The notes under the pieces are model-generated. The model worked only from the letters and a program-made list of their open reading frames with translations, was not told where the DNA came from and did not search any database. Shown in pieces: positions 35,475 to 44,328 of a DNA stretch of 64,000 nucleotides. Origin of the DNA: Paraburkholderia hospita (GTDB lineage Bacteria; Pseudomonadota; Gammaproteobacteria; Burkholderiales; Burkholderiaceae); contig NZ_CP026107.1 of NCBI RefSeq assembly GCF_002902965.1, forward strand, positions 1,116,001-1,180,000. Reading direction: 5' to 3'. The translations under genes were made by a program, and so were the position numbers. Numbering within the stretch: the stretch's first letter is position 1; every line of letters starts with the position of its first letter.

Positions 35475-36638
35475 TCAGAAGGAACGCGGCAGACCGAGGA
35501 TGTGCTCGGCGACATACGACAGGATCAGGTTCGTCGAGATGGGCGCGACCTGATAGAGACGCGTCTCGCGGAACTTGCGCTCGATGTCGTATTCAGCGGC
35601 GAAGCCGAAGCCGCCATGAAACTGCAGGCAGGCGTTGGCCGCTTCCCATGACGCATCGGCGGCGAGCAGCTTCGCCATGTTGGCCTGCGCGCCGCACGGC
35701 TCGTGCGCGTCGAAGCGGCGAGCGGCCTCGAAGCGCATCAGGTTCGCTGCTTCGATGTTGATGTACGAGCGCGCAATCGGGAACTGCACGCCCTGGTTCT
35801 GTCCGATCGGACGGCCGAACACGACGCGGTCCTTCACGTACTGCGAGACCTTGTCGATAAACCAGTAGCCGTCGCCGATGCATTCGGCTGCGATCAGCGT
35901 GCGCTCGGCGTTCAGTCCATCGAGGATGTACTTGAAGCCCATGCCTTCTTCGCCGATCAGGTTTTCAGCGGGAATCTCGAGATTGTCGAAGAACAGCTCG
36001 TTGGTCTCGTGATTCACCATGTTCGGAATCGGACGAACCGTCATGCCGTGGCCGATCGCGTCGCGCAGATCGACGATGAAGATCGACATGCCTTCGCTTT
36101 TCTTTGTCACATCGGCAAGCGGCGTGGTGCGGGCGAGCAGGATCATCAGATCGGAATGCTGGACGCGCGAGATCCACACTTTCTGCCCGTTGACGACGTA
36201 GCGGTCGCCCTTGCGCACGGCCGTCGTCTTGATCTTCGTCGTGTCGGTGCCCGTGGTCGGCTCGGTGACGCCCATCGATTGCAGGCGCAGTTCGCCGCTC
36301 GCGATCTTCGGCAAGTACAGCCGTTTCTGCTCCGCCGAGCCGTGGCGCATCAGCGTGCCCATGTTGTACATCTGCCCGTGGCACGCGCCCGAGTTGCCGC
36401 CCGAGCGGTTGATCTCTTCCATGATGACGGACGCTTCCGTCAGCCCCAGACCCGAGCCACCATATTCTTGCGGGATCAGTGCGGCGAGCCAGCCTGCTTT
36501 GGTCAGCGCGTCGACGAAGGCTTCGGGATAGCCGCGTTCTTCATCGACCTTGCGAAAGTACTCGGCCGGGAATTGCTGGCAGAGGTCGCGAACGGCTTCG
36601 CGGATGTCCTGAAACGGATCGGTGACGGTATGGATCAT
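35475..36638 (-). CDS. Acyl-CoA dehydrogenase of the C5-acid cluster
   Basis: The 387-residue flavoprotein shows YGGSGLGLTEASVIMEEINRSGGN, the FAD-contact LQSMGVTEPTTGTDTTKIKT and VNGQKVWISRVQHSDLMILLART, and the C-terminal QFHGGFGFAAEYDIERKFRETRLYQVAPIS. It oxidises an acyl-CoA and passes electrons to ETF, encoded 5 kb away. In the similar Pseudomonas locus an acyl-CoA dehydrogenase is also present, though not needed in the minimal three-enzyme itaconate route; it may let methylsuccinate-type acids enter. The ATG at 36638 is used; a TTG two codons earlier is possible. Confidence 0.92.
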   Translation of the reverse strand: MIHTVTDPFQDIREAVRDLCQQFPAEYFRKVDEERGYPEAFVDALTKAGWLAALIPQEYGGSGLGLTEASVIMEEINRSGGNSGACHGQMYNMGTLMRHGSAEQKRLYLPKIASGELRLQSMGVTEPTTGTDTTKIKTTAVRKGDRYVVNGQKVWISRVQHSDLMILLARTTPLADVTKKSEGMSIFIVDLRDAIGHGMTVRPIPNMVNHETNELFFDNLEIPAENLIGEEGMGFKYILDGLNAERTLIAAECIGDGYWFIDKVSQYVKDRVVFGRPIGQNQGVQFPIARSYINIEAANLMRFEAARRFDAHEPCGAQANMAKLLAADASWEAANACLQFHGGFGFAAEYDIERKFRETRLYQVAPISTNLILSYVAEHILGLPRSF

Positions 36639-36670
36639 GATCAATTCTTATACGGTTGCGGATTGCGGAA

Positions 36671-37513
36671 TCAGGCGAGCGTCGCGCGTGCCGTCATGGT
36701 CAGCCAGCCTTCGTGGTCCTTCGACCAGAGTTCGACCGTTTTGCCGTCTGCCGACGGCTGGCCGCACAGATGAAGGACGTTGCCCATGAAGCTCGGACGC
36801 ATCGCCTTGTAAGAGAATTCGAGCACCTTCGCGTCAGGGCTCTGCCTGTGCAGCAGATCCATCAGCAGCGTGGCGATCAGCGGTCCATGCACGACGAGAT
36901 TCGGATAGCCTTCCACCTGCGTCACGTATGGCTTGTCGTAGTGGATGCGATGGCCGTTGAAGGTCAGTGCCGAGTAGCGGAACATCAGCACTTCATCGGG
37001 GACGATCTGCCGGTGCCATTGAGCGGCATCGGGCGCGGCAGTCGGCGCGGGAGCGGGCGTGCCCGGCGCCGCGGGTTCGCGGTAGACGATGTCCTGTTCT
37101 TCGTCGATGGCGAACGTGCCTTCGCAATAGATACGGTGGATCACCGTGACGAAGCCGAGCTTGCCGGTGCGGCCTTGCTTCTCGCTGACGTTCAGGATCG
37201 ACGATTCGCGCGTGATCGCGCTGCCGACCGTCACGGGCGCGTGAAAGCGCAGGCGGCCGCCTGCCCACATGCGGCGCGGCAAGCCAAGGTCGGGAAGAAA
37301 GCCGCCTTTACGCGGATGGCCGTCTTCGCCGATCTGCGCCTGCGCGACGGTCGGGCGGAAGAAGATCCAGTGCCAGAGAAGCGGAAGGGCGTCGCCGGGA
37401 AGCGGCGGCGCGTCGTAGTCGAGCGTGGCGCCCAGCGCGACAGCCGAGGTGGGCACGACGATATCGGCGGCGATTACGGTTTGCGCATCGCATGCGGCGG
37501 ACTGCTCGGTCAT
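36671..37513 (-). CDS. MaoC/HTD2-type enoyl-CoA hydratase (candidate itaconyl- or mesaconyl-CoA hydratase)
   Basis: The 280-residue double-hotdog protein has LPLLWHWIFFRPTVAQAQIGEDGHPRKGGFLPD, PRRMWAGGRLRFHAPVTVG and the hydratase core SALTFNGHRIHYDKPYVTQVEGYPNLVVHGPLIATLLMDL. This layout is that of mesaconyl-C4-CoA/itaconyl-CoA hydratases, which make citramalyl-CoA. The ATG at 37513 has GGAGA at the right distance; an ATG seven codons upstream is less likely. It is the first gene of the minus-strand operon. The choice between itaconyl and mesaconyl substrate cannot be made by eye. Confidence 0.9.
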   Translation of the reverse strand: MTEQSAACDAQTVIAADIVVPTSAVALGATLDYDAPPLPGDALPLLWHWIFFRPTVAQAQIGEDGHPRKGGFLPDLGLPRRMWAGGRLRFHAPVTVGSAITRESSILNVSEKQGRTGKLGFVTVIHRIYCEGTFAIDEEQDIVYREPAAPGTPAPAPTAAPDAAQWHRQIVPDEVLMFRYSALTFNGHRIHYDKPYVTQVEGYPNLVVHGPLIATLLMDLLHRQSPDAKVLEFSYKAMRPSFMGNVLHLCGQPSADGKTVELWSKDHEGWLTMTARATLA

Positions 37514-37625
37514 GCCTGTCTCCGTCGCCGGCAACCGCCAGCGCGTTTGTTCTCGATACGGAGAGATTAGGCGAAGCCCGAATACGGCGGAAATACCAGT
37601 TTCATGTGCCAGTCATAGGGCGATC

Positions 37626-38543
37626 CTATTGCGGCCAGGGCAGGCCGGCGCGTTGCAGCACGGTCATTGGGCCGAGCCGCTCGATCATCGCCATGTGCGC
37701 CGCGTCGCGCACGAACAGCGATCCGGCGAATCCCAACGCGTTCACCGACACGCCCTCCACGTGTTCCGCCGATCTGGGAACGAGCAGCATCCACTGGCGC
37801 GTGACGAGCAGGTTGTACGGCGACGATTGGCATGGAACGCCGTTGGTCTCGATAGCGCCGACACCCGCCGCGTCGAGCAGCGCGTCGTAGCAGGCAAGCG
37901 CTGCCTTTGCGGCATCGGCGGGCGTCGCATGATCCAGCGTGATACGCGCGAATGCGTGACGAAACGGCAGGCCCGGCACGCGCAGCGCTGGCCCATCGCC
38001 GACGGCTTCTGCTAGCAGCGGCTCGACAGGTACGGACGGCGCTGCATCGCCGAGCGGCAGCGGCACGATCTGCAGATGCTTGTGCGGCTGACTGGCACCC
38101 GCCTCGGGGCCGCCATTGTAAAAGCCGATGCCATCGAATTCCGCCATGCAGGCCATCAGCGCTTCGAAGTCCGCGAGATCGAGCAGCGCTTCCTGCCGCT
38201 GAAAATCGCGTGTGACGATCAGCAGATGATGGTCGATGACGTTGAACTTGTTGAGCAAGGCCAGATGCGTTCCGGAGATATCGGCGACGAACAGGTCGGG
38301 CTCATACGGAAGAAACGGATTCTCGACAGGACCCTTCGCCGTCTGCAGTTTGCGCGCTTGCCGGCGCTGCTGCTCCTTGCGCGTGAGGCTCGACACCTGC
38401 CGCACGACGAAGCGAACAACGCCGCTTTCGATCACGGCCTGAACGGTATCGATAGGTTGCAGCGCGCCGCAGCGCAGCGCGTGTGCGGTCTGCCGCTCGA
38501 TGGCGGCCCACAGCGTACCGGGCGCAAGGCGTCGATGTTCCAT
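37626..38543 (-). CDS. Ap4A phosphorylase/ATP adenylyltransferase-like protein
   Basis: The 305-residue protein resembles the APA1/APA2 family that splits diadenosine tetraphosphate with phosphate. It has NPFLPYEPDLFVADISGTHLALLNKFNVIDHHLLIVTRDFQRQ, FYNGGPEAGASQPHKHLQIVPLP with the H-x-H-x-Q active-site motif, and the C-terminal PYNLLVTRQWMLLVPRS. Bacteria with such genes often lack the hydrolase ApaH or use both. It lies 5 bases from the adenosine-specific kinase gene, so the two are co-transcribed and probably share a nucleotide-turnover role. Confidence 0.88.
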   Translation of the reverse strand: MEHRRLAPGTLWAAIERQTAHALRCGALQPIDTVQAVIESGVVRFVVRQVSSLTRKEQQRRQARKLQTAKGPVENPFLPYEPDLFVADISGTHLALLNKFNVIDHHLLIVTRDFQRQEALLDLADFEALMACMAEFDGIGFYNGGPEAGASQPHKHLQIVPLPLGDAAPSVPVEPLLAEAVGDGPALRVPGLPFRHAFARITLDHATPADAAKAALACYDALLDAAGVGAIETNGVPCQSSPYNLLVTRQWMLLVPRSAEHVEGVSVNALGFAGSLFVRDAAHMAMIERLGPMTVLQRAGLPWPQ

Positions 38544-38548
38544 TCGGG

Positions 38549-39034
38549 TCAAAGTTTGTAGCCGATCGTGCGCAACAGGTCCTTACGCCATTGCACGTCT
38601 TCCGCGCCTTCGACGCCGAGCGGCGAGAATCCGTCGATCACGCCGACGATACCCCGTCCCTGGTCCGTTTCCGCAACCAGCACCTCGACTGGATTCGCCG
38701 TCGCGCAAAAGATGCGGCACACCTCGGGCACTGCCTTCAGCGCATTCAGCACGTTGACGGGGAAAAATCCGTCGCCGAGGAACACGAAGAAGCTGTGGCC
38801 CGCCGCGACGTTCAGCGCGTTCTGGCTGGCCATCTCGACGAGCGCATCGTCGGTGCCGGAGCGCCGCACGAGCCGCTTGCCGGACGCTTCGCAGAACGCG
38901 AGTCCGAACCTGATGCCGGGTACAGCGGCGACGAGCGTCTCGTGGATATCCTCGACGGTCTTGATGAAATGGGATTGCCCGAGAATGAAGTTGGTCGTTT
39001 CGGGCTTGACGACGGTGACGGCGGACAATTGCAT
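38549..39034 (-). CDS. Adenosine-specific kinase-like protein (COG1839 type)
   Basis: The 161-residue protein matches the small archaeal/bacterial family typified by a Pyrobaculum protein that binds adenosine: TNFILGQSHFIKTVEDIHETL, AVPGIRFGLAFCEASGKRLVRRSGTD, GHSFFVFLGDGFFPVNVLNALKAVPEVCRIFCATANPVEVLVAETDQGRGIVGVIDG. The biochemical role in bacteria is not settled. Pairing with an Ap4A phosphorylase-like gene supports nucleotide metabolism. Confidence 0.9.
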   Translation of the reverse strand: MQLSAVTVVKPETTNFILGQSHFIKTVEDIHETLVAAVPGIRFGLAFCEASGKRLVRRSGTDDALVEMASQNALNVAAGHSFFVFLGDGFFPVNVLNALKAVPEVCRIFCATANPVEVLVAETDQGRGIVGVIDGFSPLGVEGAEDVQWRKDLLRTIGYKL

Positions 39035-39251
39035 GGTGGGCCTCGCTCCGTTGCGGCAGAACGCTGGTGAGAGATGCGTGTCGAGCTTGTTCTAGCCTAG
39101 ACGCAAGCGCGCGCGAGGGAAAGCGGGCGCGATGTAAGGCGATTGTCTGATTGATCGAAAACGGATGCGGAAACATCGCGATACAAATTCGACACGATGC
39201 TTACCGGGCTGGCTCAGGTACGCGCCCAGCCAATGTGGGAAAATCAGGGAC

Positions 39252-39503
39252 ATGAAAACGCCCAGAATTTCAATCATCGTGGCCATGCTTGCCGTGGTCA
39301 GCCCGCTGGCGCACGCGAGCCTCGCGAGCGGCGCTCATCAGTTCAAAACCGACGCCAAGACGGCAGGCCGGGAGACCGGGCACGCCGTTCGCAACGGCGT
39401 GCATGCGGTCGGACACGGCGCGAAAGCGGCAGGTCATGCCGTTGCCGACGCGACGAAGCACGGCTATCACGCAACGAAGAAGTTCGTGACGGGACATGGC
39501 TAG
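39252..39503 (+). CDS. Small secreted His/Ala-rich repeat protein
   Basis: The 83-residue product has a signal peptide (IIVAMLAVVSPLAHASLA) and a body of short repeats with the pattern G-H-A-V-x-x-G or G-A-K-A-A-G-H-A-V-A-D-A, forming amphipathic helices rich in His, Ala, Lys and Gly. No family is recognised; similar small periplasmic stress proteins occur in Burkholderiaceae. The ATG at 39252 has AGGGA upstream. Confidence 0.7.
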   Translation: MKTPRISIIVAMLAVVSPLAHASLASGAHQFKTDAKTAGRETGHAVRNGVHAVGHGAKAAGHAVADATKHGYHATKKFVTGHG

Positions 39504-39630
39504 ATGCCGCATTGCAGCATGCTGAATAGCGTGTGATTGCGGCCCGCTGAACGGCCCATTCAGGCGTACGATTAGAGGTATCGCCCCGTTGCATCCCGTT
39601 GTGGATGCCGCCATTTGACGGAGAGCCGAT

Positions 39631-40140
39631 ATGAGACGCCTTTATTTCATTGCCCCCGACACCCTGACCGCGAAAGCGATCGTCGACGACCTGCTGCGCG
39701 CGCGAATCACATGGCGGCATATCCATGTGCTCGCGAATCACAGCGTCGCCCTCGAAGAATTGCCACAAGCCTCTTTGATGCAAAGCAGCGACGTCGTGCA
39801 TTCGCTGGAACGCGGCGTGGCGCTCGGCGGCGTGACGGGCGCGCTGCTTGGCCTCGTGGCGCTTGTCTATCCGCCCGCCGAACTGGCCATCGCGGGCGGC
39901 GCCGTCGTGATGCTGACAATGGCGGGCGCTGGTTTCGGTGCGTGGACAGCCACGATGATCGGCGTCAACGAGCCGAACACACAGCTCGAACGTTTTCGCG
40001 ATGCGATACGCGACGGCCAGTTGCTGATCATGGCCGATGTGCCCGGATCGCGTGAACATGAGATCGAGCAATTGATCGCGCAGCATGTGCCGCGCGCTGA
40101 TCTCGAAGGCGCGGAGCCCGCCTCGCCGATCTTTCCGTAG
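39631..40140 (+). CDS. DUF1269-type small membrane protein
   Basis: The 169-residue protein has an N-terminal cytosolic ferredoxin-like segment (MRRLYFIAPDTLTAKAIVDDLLRARI), two glycine-rich membrane helices (ALGGVTGALLGLVALVYP and AIAGGAVVMLTMAGAGFGAWTATMIG) and the family-like GVNEPNTQLERFRDAIRDGQLLIMADVP. It looks like DUF1269 (TIGR-type general stress/membrane-sensor) proteins. Stands alone; function unknown. Confidence 0.85.
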   Translation: MRRLYFIAPDTLTAKAIVDDLLRARITWRHIHVLANHSVALEELPQASLMQSSDVVHSLERGVALGGVTGALLGLVALVYPPAELAIAGGAVVMLTMAGAGFGAWTATMIGVNEPNTQLERFRDAIRDGQLLIMADVPGSREHEIEQLIAQHVPRADLEGAEPASPIFP

Positions 40141-40371
40141 CGCTTGACGGGACTTTCGCGCGCCGGCAGCGATTCGACAACGCAGTCCAAATGATTGACA
40201 ATCGAATGCCTTGCGCGCGGGGAATGATCAGGTAACTGGCTCCACAAGATTCGTCGTGACGGCATGCAGCCGCCTCACACGCAACATCATTAAGCCGGAC
40301 CCGCCGCGCTGTCCCGATTCAGGCGAACCACGCCTAAGGCGCTTTCGCGCAAGACCTGCTGGCAAATATCA

Positions 40372-41319
40372 ATGAGAAAGACTCTGGACGGCCTCGCCGT
40401 TTCAAGCATGGTGATGCTGTGCCTGATATGGGGACTCCAACAAGCGGCGATGAAATCGATCGCTGCCGATGTCGCACCACTGCTTCAGGTATCGCTGCGC
40501 TCCGGAGTGGCCGCCGTGCTGGTCTGGGTGTTTGGCCGGCTGATCGTGCGCGACAAATGGCTCAAGGGCGTTGCGCTCGGGCCGGGATCGCTGGTCGGCG
40601 TGCTGTTTGCCGCCGAGTTTCTGTTCGTTGCCGAAGGCCTGCGCCTGACCACGGCCTCTCACATGGCCGTGTTCCTTTACACCGCGCCGATGTTCGCGGC
40701 AGTGGGTCTGCAGATCGCGCTGCCTTCCGAACGCTTGACGCGCACGCAGTGGACGGGCATTGCGATCGCCTTCGTCGGGATTGTGATTACCTTTGTCGGG
40801 CCGGGCGCGGGAGCCGGAGCGGGGCCATCGGCGCCGAACTGGATGCTGGGCGACTTGCTGGGGATCTGCGCGGGCGCAGTGTGGGGCCTGACAACCGTCG
40901 CCGTGCGCGCGTCACGTCTGAGCGAAGCGCCCGCCACGCAGACGCTGTTCTACCAACTGGTGTGGGCCTTTGTCGTGTTGCTGCCGTTTGCCCTCCTGTC
41001 CGGCCAGTCTACGTTTCATGGCAATACGCTGGTATGGGCGAGCCTCGGGTTTCAGGCCTTCGTCGTCTGCTTCTTCAGTTACGTTGCGTGGTTCTATCTG
41101 CTGAGAATCTATCTTGCGTCGCGGCTCGGCGTGCTGTCGTTCATGGCGCCGATGTTCGGCGTCGCGCTCGGCGCGCTGCTGCTGCATGAACGGCTCGATC
41201 CGACCTTTCTCGCGGGCTCGGCGCTCGTGCTCGTGGGCATGCTGGTCGTCAATGGGCGCGAGTGGCTGAAGTTCGTGTTCGCACGGCAACGGCGCGATGG
41301 GAAAGTTGGTTCGGCGTGA
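40372..41319 (+). CDS. EamA/DMT-family exporter
   Basis: The 315-residue protein has ten predicted membrane helices in two EamA repeats. Markers include MLCLIWGLQQAAMKSIAADVAPLLQVSLRSGVAA, FLYTAPMFAAVGLQIALPSERLT and the second-repeat FMAPMFGVALGALLLHERLDPTFLAGSALVLVGMLVVN. Such proteins export amino acids, nucleosides or other metabolites; the substrate is not deducible. No weak-start problem: the ATG at 40372 gives the usual length. Confidence 0.92.
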   Translation: MRKTLDGLAVSSMVMLCLIWGLQQAAMKSIAADVAPLLQVSLRSGVAAVLVWVFGRLIVRDKWLKGVALGPGSLVGVLFAAEFLFVAEGLRLTTASHMAVFLYTAPMFAAVGLQIALPSERLTRTQWTGIAIAFVGIVITFVGPGAGAGAGPSAPNWMLGDLLGICAGAVWGLTTVAVRASRLSEAPATQTLFYQLVWAFVVLLPFALLSGQSTFHGNTLVWASLGFQAFVVCFFSYVAWFYLLRIYLASRLGVLSFMAPMFGVALGALLLHERLDPTFLAGSALVLVGMLVVNGREWLKFVFARQRRDGKVGSA

Positions 41320-41346
41320 ACCTGAAGCACGCTGTTGACAAACGTC

Positions 41347-42102
41347 TCAACCGATAGCGCGTCGCCGCAGCCACTCCGCCACCAGCACGCAGGCCGTGAG
41401 CCATGCTGTCGACGACATCGCGCCCGCAAGCACATCGCTGGCGAAATGCACGCCGATGATCAGCCGGCTCCACGCAATCATCCCGACGACAGCCACCGCG
41501 CCGAGTACCACGGGCAGCCGCCAGCGCGCGGGCAGCGTTCGCATGAGCACATACGCGATCGCGCCATAAGTCGCGAGCGAGCCGGACGTGTGGCCGCTCG
41601 GAAAACTCCAGCTATGCACCGACGCGAACGCGGTGTCGTAGTCGGGCCGCGCGCGGCGGATTAGTTGCTTGAGCGTCATGTTCAACAGGCCGTTGCCGCC
41701 CGAAGCCGCGGCGAGTGTGCAGGCGAGCAGAAGGTGCCGCGTCGACAGCAGCGCGATGGCGCCCGCTGTGCAGCAGACCGCTAGCACCTTGGGATCGCCG
41801 AGATGTGTCGCAATAGCAAAGGCATGTTTGACTTCGCGCGGCACGGTAGCGCCGAGATCTAGCGCGAACGCGAGGTCGAAGCGGGTCAACACGGGATCGG
41901 TCAACAGCGCATGCGTGAGCGCCGCGAAGCACGCGGCCGCAGTGACGATGACAACCACGCCAACGCCGATCCCCGCATCGAATGTCAGCATGCCCGCGCG
42001 GCCCACACGAAACGCACCATACGCAATGCACTCCGCGACGATCAGCGTCGCCGCCATCAGTTCGAGCGCATGCCGGCCCGCGATGCTCGCAAGCTCGATC
42101 AT
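41347..42102 (-). CDS. PAP2-family membrane phosphatase
   Basis: The 251-residue inner-membrane protein has the three-part PAP2 signature: KQLIRRARP, SFPSGHTSGS and SRLIIGVHFASDV. Members dephosphorylate phosphatidate, undecaprenyl diphosphate or related lipids. Its ATG overlaps the stop of the metallophosphoesterase as ATGA. The lipid-kinase, phosphoesterase, PAP2 order makes a phosphorylated-lipid cycle a likely shared role. Confidence 0.92.
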   Translation of the reverse strand: MIELASIAGRHALELMAATLIVAECIAYGAFRVGRAGMLTFDAGIGVGVVVIVTAAACFAALTHALLTDPVLTRFDLAFALDLGATVPREVKHAFAIATHLGDPKVLAVCCTAGAIALLSTRHLLLACTLAAASGGNGLLNMTLKQLIRRARPDYDTAFASVHSWSFPSGHTSGSLATYGAIAYVLMRTLPARWRLPVVLGAVAVVGMIAWSRLIIGVHFASDVLAGAMSSTAWLTACVLVAEWLRRRAIG

Positions 42103-42956
42103 GACGAGCCGGCCGCGCGCACCGAAACGGGCGAACGCGCTTCATCCGTGCTGGGGAGATCGAGTGCATGTTCCAGCACAGGCACGAATGCGTTGCCGTT
42201 TTCGTCGTAGTCATAGCGGGCAACGACGGCCTTGCGCCCATTCGGATCGCTCGCGTCGTAGCGAATCAGATTGACCGAATTCGGAATCTGCCCGCGGATG
42301 CGCGTCGATACCGCCGTGCCCGCCTGCACGGCCCATACAGGCCGCGCGATGTCCATGCGGCTCGCGAGCGGCAGCACATACGGCAAATGGATATGTCCGC
42401 CGAGGATCAGATCGGCACCCGCTTGCGCCCATCGGCGGATCGCGTGTTCGCGGCCGTGCAGCAGGTTGCGCGTGTCCTCTGCCGCGACGGACGCCACGGG
42501 ATGATGCGTGACCACTACGCGCAGTTGCAGCGGCGTCGCACGTTCGAGTCGCTGTGCGGCGCGTTCGATCTGTTCCGTGGAGACTTCGCCATCTGTATGC
42601 CGCGCGCGGCGGGTCGTATTCAGCCCGATCACCAGCAGTTCGCGCGATTCGAACACGGGTTCGAGATCGGCGCCAAATACGCGTCGATGATTCGCATACG
42701 GATGCAGCACGCGCGCGAACAGGTTGAAGAGGGGAATGTCGTGATTGCCGGGAATCACGAGCGTCGGTGTTGCGCACAGCCGGTCGACGAACGCCCGCGC
42801 CGCCGCGAACTGGCTGCGCCGCGCGCGCTGCGTGATATCGCCCGATAGCACGGCGAGATCCGGCTGCTCGCGCGCGGCGAGTTGCAGCAAGGCTTCGACG
42901 ACGTCGGGCCGTTCGGTGCCGAAATGCGGATCGGAGATCTGGAGCAACAGCGTCAT
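42099..42956 (-). CDS. Calcineurin-like metallophosphoesterase
   Basis: The 285-residue protein has the di-metal motifs in order: LLLQISDPHFG, LAVLSGDITQRAR, LVIPGNHDIPL, VVVTHHP and LILGGHIHLPY. It could hydrolyse nucleotides, phosphodiesters or lipid headgroups such as UDP-diacylglucosamine-type substrates; context favours a phospholipid substrate. Its ATG and TGA overlap both neighbours by 4 bases, so the three genes are translated together. Confidence 0.93.
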   Translation of the reverse strand: MTLLLQISDPHFGTERPDVVEALLQLAAREQPDLAVLSGDITQRARRSQFAAARAFVDRLCATPTLVIPGNHDIPLFNLFARVLHPYANHRRVFGADLEPVFESRELLVIGLNTTRRARHTDGEVSTEQIERAAQRLERATPLQLRVVVTHHPVASVAAEDTRNLLHGREHAIRRWAQAGADLILGGHIHLPYVLPLASRMDIARPVWAVQAGTAVSTRIRGQIPNSVNLIRYDASDPNGRKAVVARYDYDENGNAFVPVLEHALDLPSTDEARSPVSVRAAGSS

Positions 42957-43954
42957 GAGCGGTTCAGGGCAGCGACATCGGCCTCGGGTTTCAGCAAATA
43001 AAGGGGCGTGTCGCCGACACGGAATTCGAGGGGCATCTGCATGCGCGTGACTTCGCCATCCATCGCGATTTTGACACGCCTGCGCCGCTTCGACGGATGC
43101 GTGACCGTGAAGCGGCGAAACGCGAAGCCGATCACGTTGTCCGCGTCGCTCATCCGGCTCAGCGCGCCATGCAGCGACAGCACGATCTGCGCAATGCGGC
43201 CGATCGCGCGCGGCGCCAATGCAACCAGCAAGCCTTGCGCCAGCAACGGCGCTTCCGCCGCGCCGACCTGTTCGAGTTGCAGCCGGTTGTTGGCGACGAA
43301 CAGCGTCGACGTGCGGATCTCCTGCATCGTGCCTTCGTGATCGACATGCAGACGCAGATGCCGATGCCGCCGCAACAACATCGCAATCGCCGACCACAGC
43401 GCGACGATCCGGCTGCGCCCGAATTGCCGCTTGTAGATTTCGCGATGCTCCAGCATCTTCGGATACAGCCCGAGGCTCGCGTTGACGAGGAACATGCGGT
43501 CGTTGACGAAGCCGACCTGCACGGGATGCGCGCGCGCCGTCAGCAACAGATCGACGGCTTGCGCGGGGTCGGCGGGAATGCCGTGGTCGCGGCTGAAGTA
43601 GTTGAACGTGCCGCACGGCAGCACGCCAAACGCGCAGCCGCTGCCGATCACCGCCTGCGCGACCGCGCACAGCGTGCCGTCGCCGCCCGCGCCGACCACC
43701 GCGCCGCCGCGTGCCTGCGCGAGTTCGACCGCGCGTTGCGACGTGGCGCCGAGTTGCGACGGATCGTCGACGAGCATCAGTTCGTATTCGCGGTTCGCTT
43801 TGCCGAACGCGTTCGCGATCAACGCAGCCGTGGTCTCGCCCTGTTTGCGGCCCGAGCCGGCATTCATCACGATCACGAACGGCGCGCGCGCGTCCATCTG
43901 CCGGGCTTCGCCGTGCGCAGGGATGGCAGATGGACGGGCGGCGTCGGAGGTCAT
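42953..43954 (-). CDS. Diacylglycerol kinase-family lipid kinase (YegS/DagK type)
   Basis: The 333-residue protein has the catalytic domain signatures FVIVMNAGSGRKQGETTAAL, GGAVVGAGGDGTLCAVAQAVIGSGCAFGVLPCGTFNYFSRDHGIP (GGDGT core) and a C-terminal beta-rich domain. These enzymes phosphorylate diacylglycerol, sphingosine or phosphatidylglycerol-type lipids. The start at 43954 precedes the conserved domain by about 20 residues; the frame is open further up, so an earlier start (44008) is possible. It heads the three-gene lipid operon. Confidence 0.88.
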   Translation of the reverse strand: MTSDAARPSAIPAHGEARQMDARAPFVIVMNAGSGRKQGETTAALIANAFGKANREYELMLVDDPSQLGATSQRAVELAQARGGAVVGAGGDGTLCAVAQAVIGSGCAFGVLPCGTFNYFSRDHGIPADPAQAVDLLLTARAHPVQVGFVNDRMFLVNASLGLYPKMLEHREIYKRQFGRSRIVALWSAIAMLLRRHRHLRLHVDHEGTMQEIRTSTLFVANNRLQLEQVGAAEAPLLAQGLLVALAPRAIGRIAQIVLSLHGALSRMSDADNVIGFAFRRFTVTHPSKRRRRVKIAMDGEVTRMQMPLEFRVGDTPLYLLKPEADVAALNRS

Positions 43955-44328
43955 CGCGTCGATTCCGCGCGCGCCGGTCGAACGGACAGCGCGCCGAGTG
44001 CCGCGCATGCAAATATGACCGCGAGAGTGTGTCTTGCCTGCACTTGTTTCCTCCTTATGGTTGCAACGCAATGTCTCCGTGAAGATGTTGACTGTACCCG
44101 ACGATCTGGCGTTCGTTGAGCAGAACGTGACGCGTCTCATGTTGCTTGCGGGTGCAACGTTCAGTGTGTGCATGCAACGCGCATGGGCATCGGCGGGAAA
44201 CGCACGGCCCAAGCGGGTTTTGGCGTGCTCGCGGGTATGCTCGCGTCGGCTTTGCCACTATGATGAGCTTTCTTCCGACGCGGCCTCGATCGCGCAGCAC
44301 GAACACAAACGACAACAAGGAGACGCTA
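43955..44328. other. Divergent intergenic region, no gene seen
   Basis: Between the lipid kinase and the nucleoside hydrolase. Short open frames here have no family likeness or ribosome site. It should contain the promoters of both genes; the only clear element is AAGGAGA just before the TTG start at 44329. Confidence 0.5.

Noticed and set aside
42099..44012. Apparent 637-residue fusion of lipid kinase region and metallophosphoesterase
   Set aside because: The N-terminal half is out of frame with the lipid kinase, which has clear GGDGT motifs in another frame; the phosphoesterase starts at 42956.
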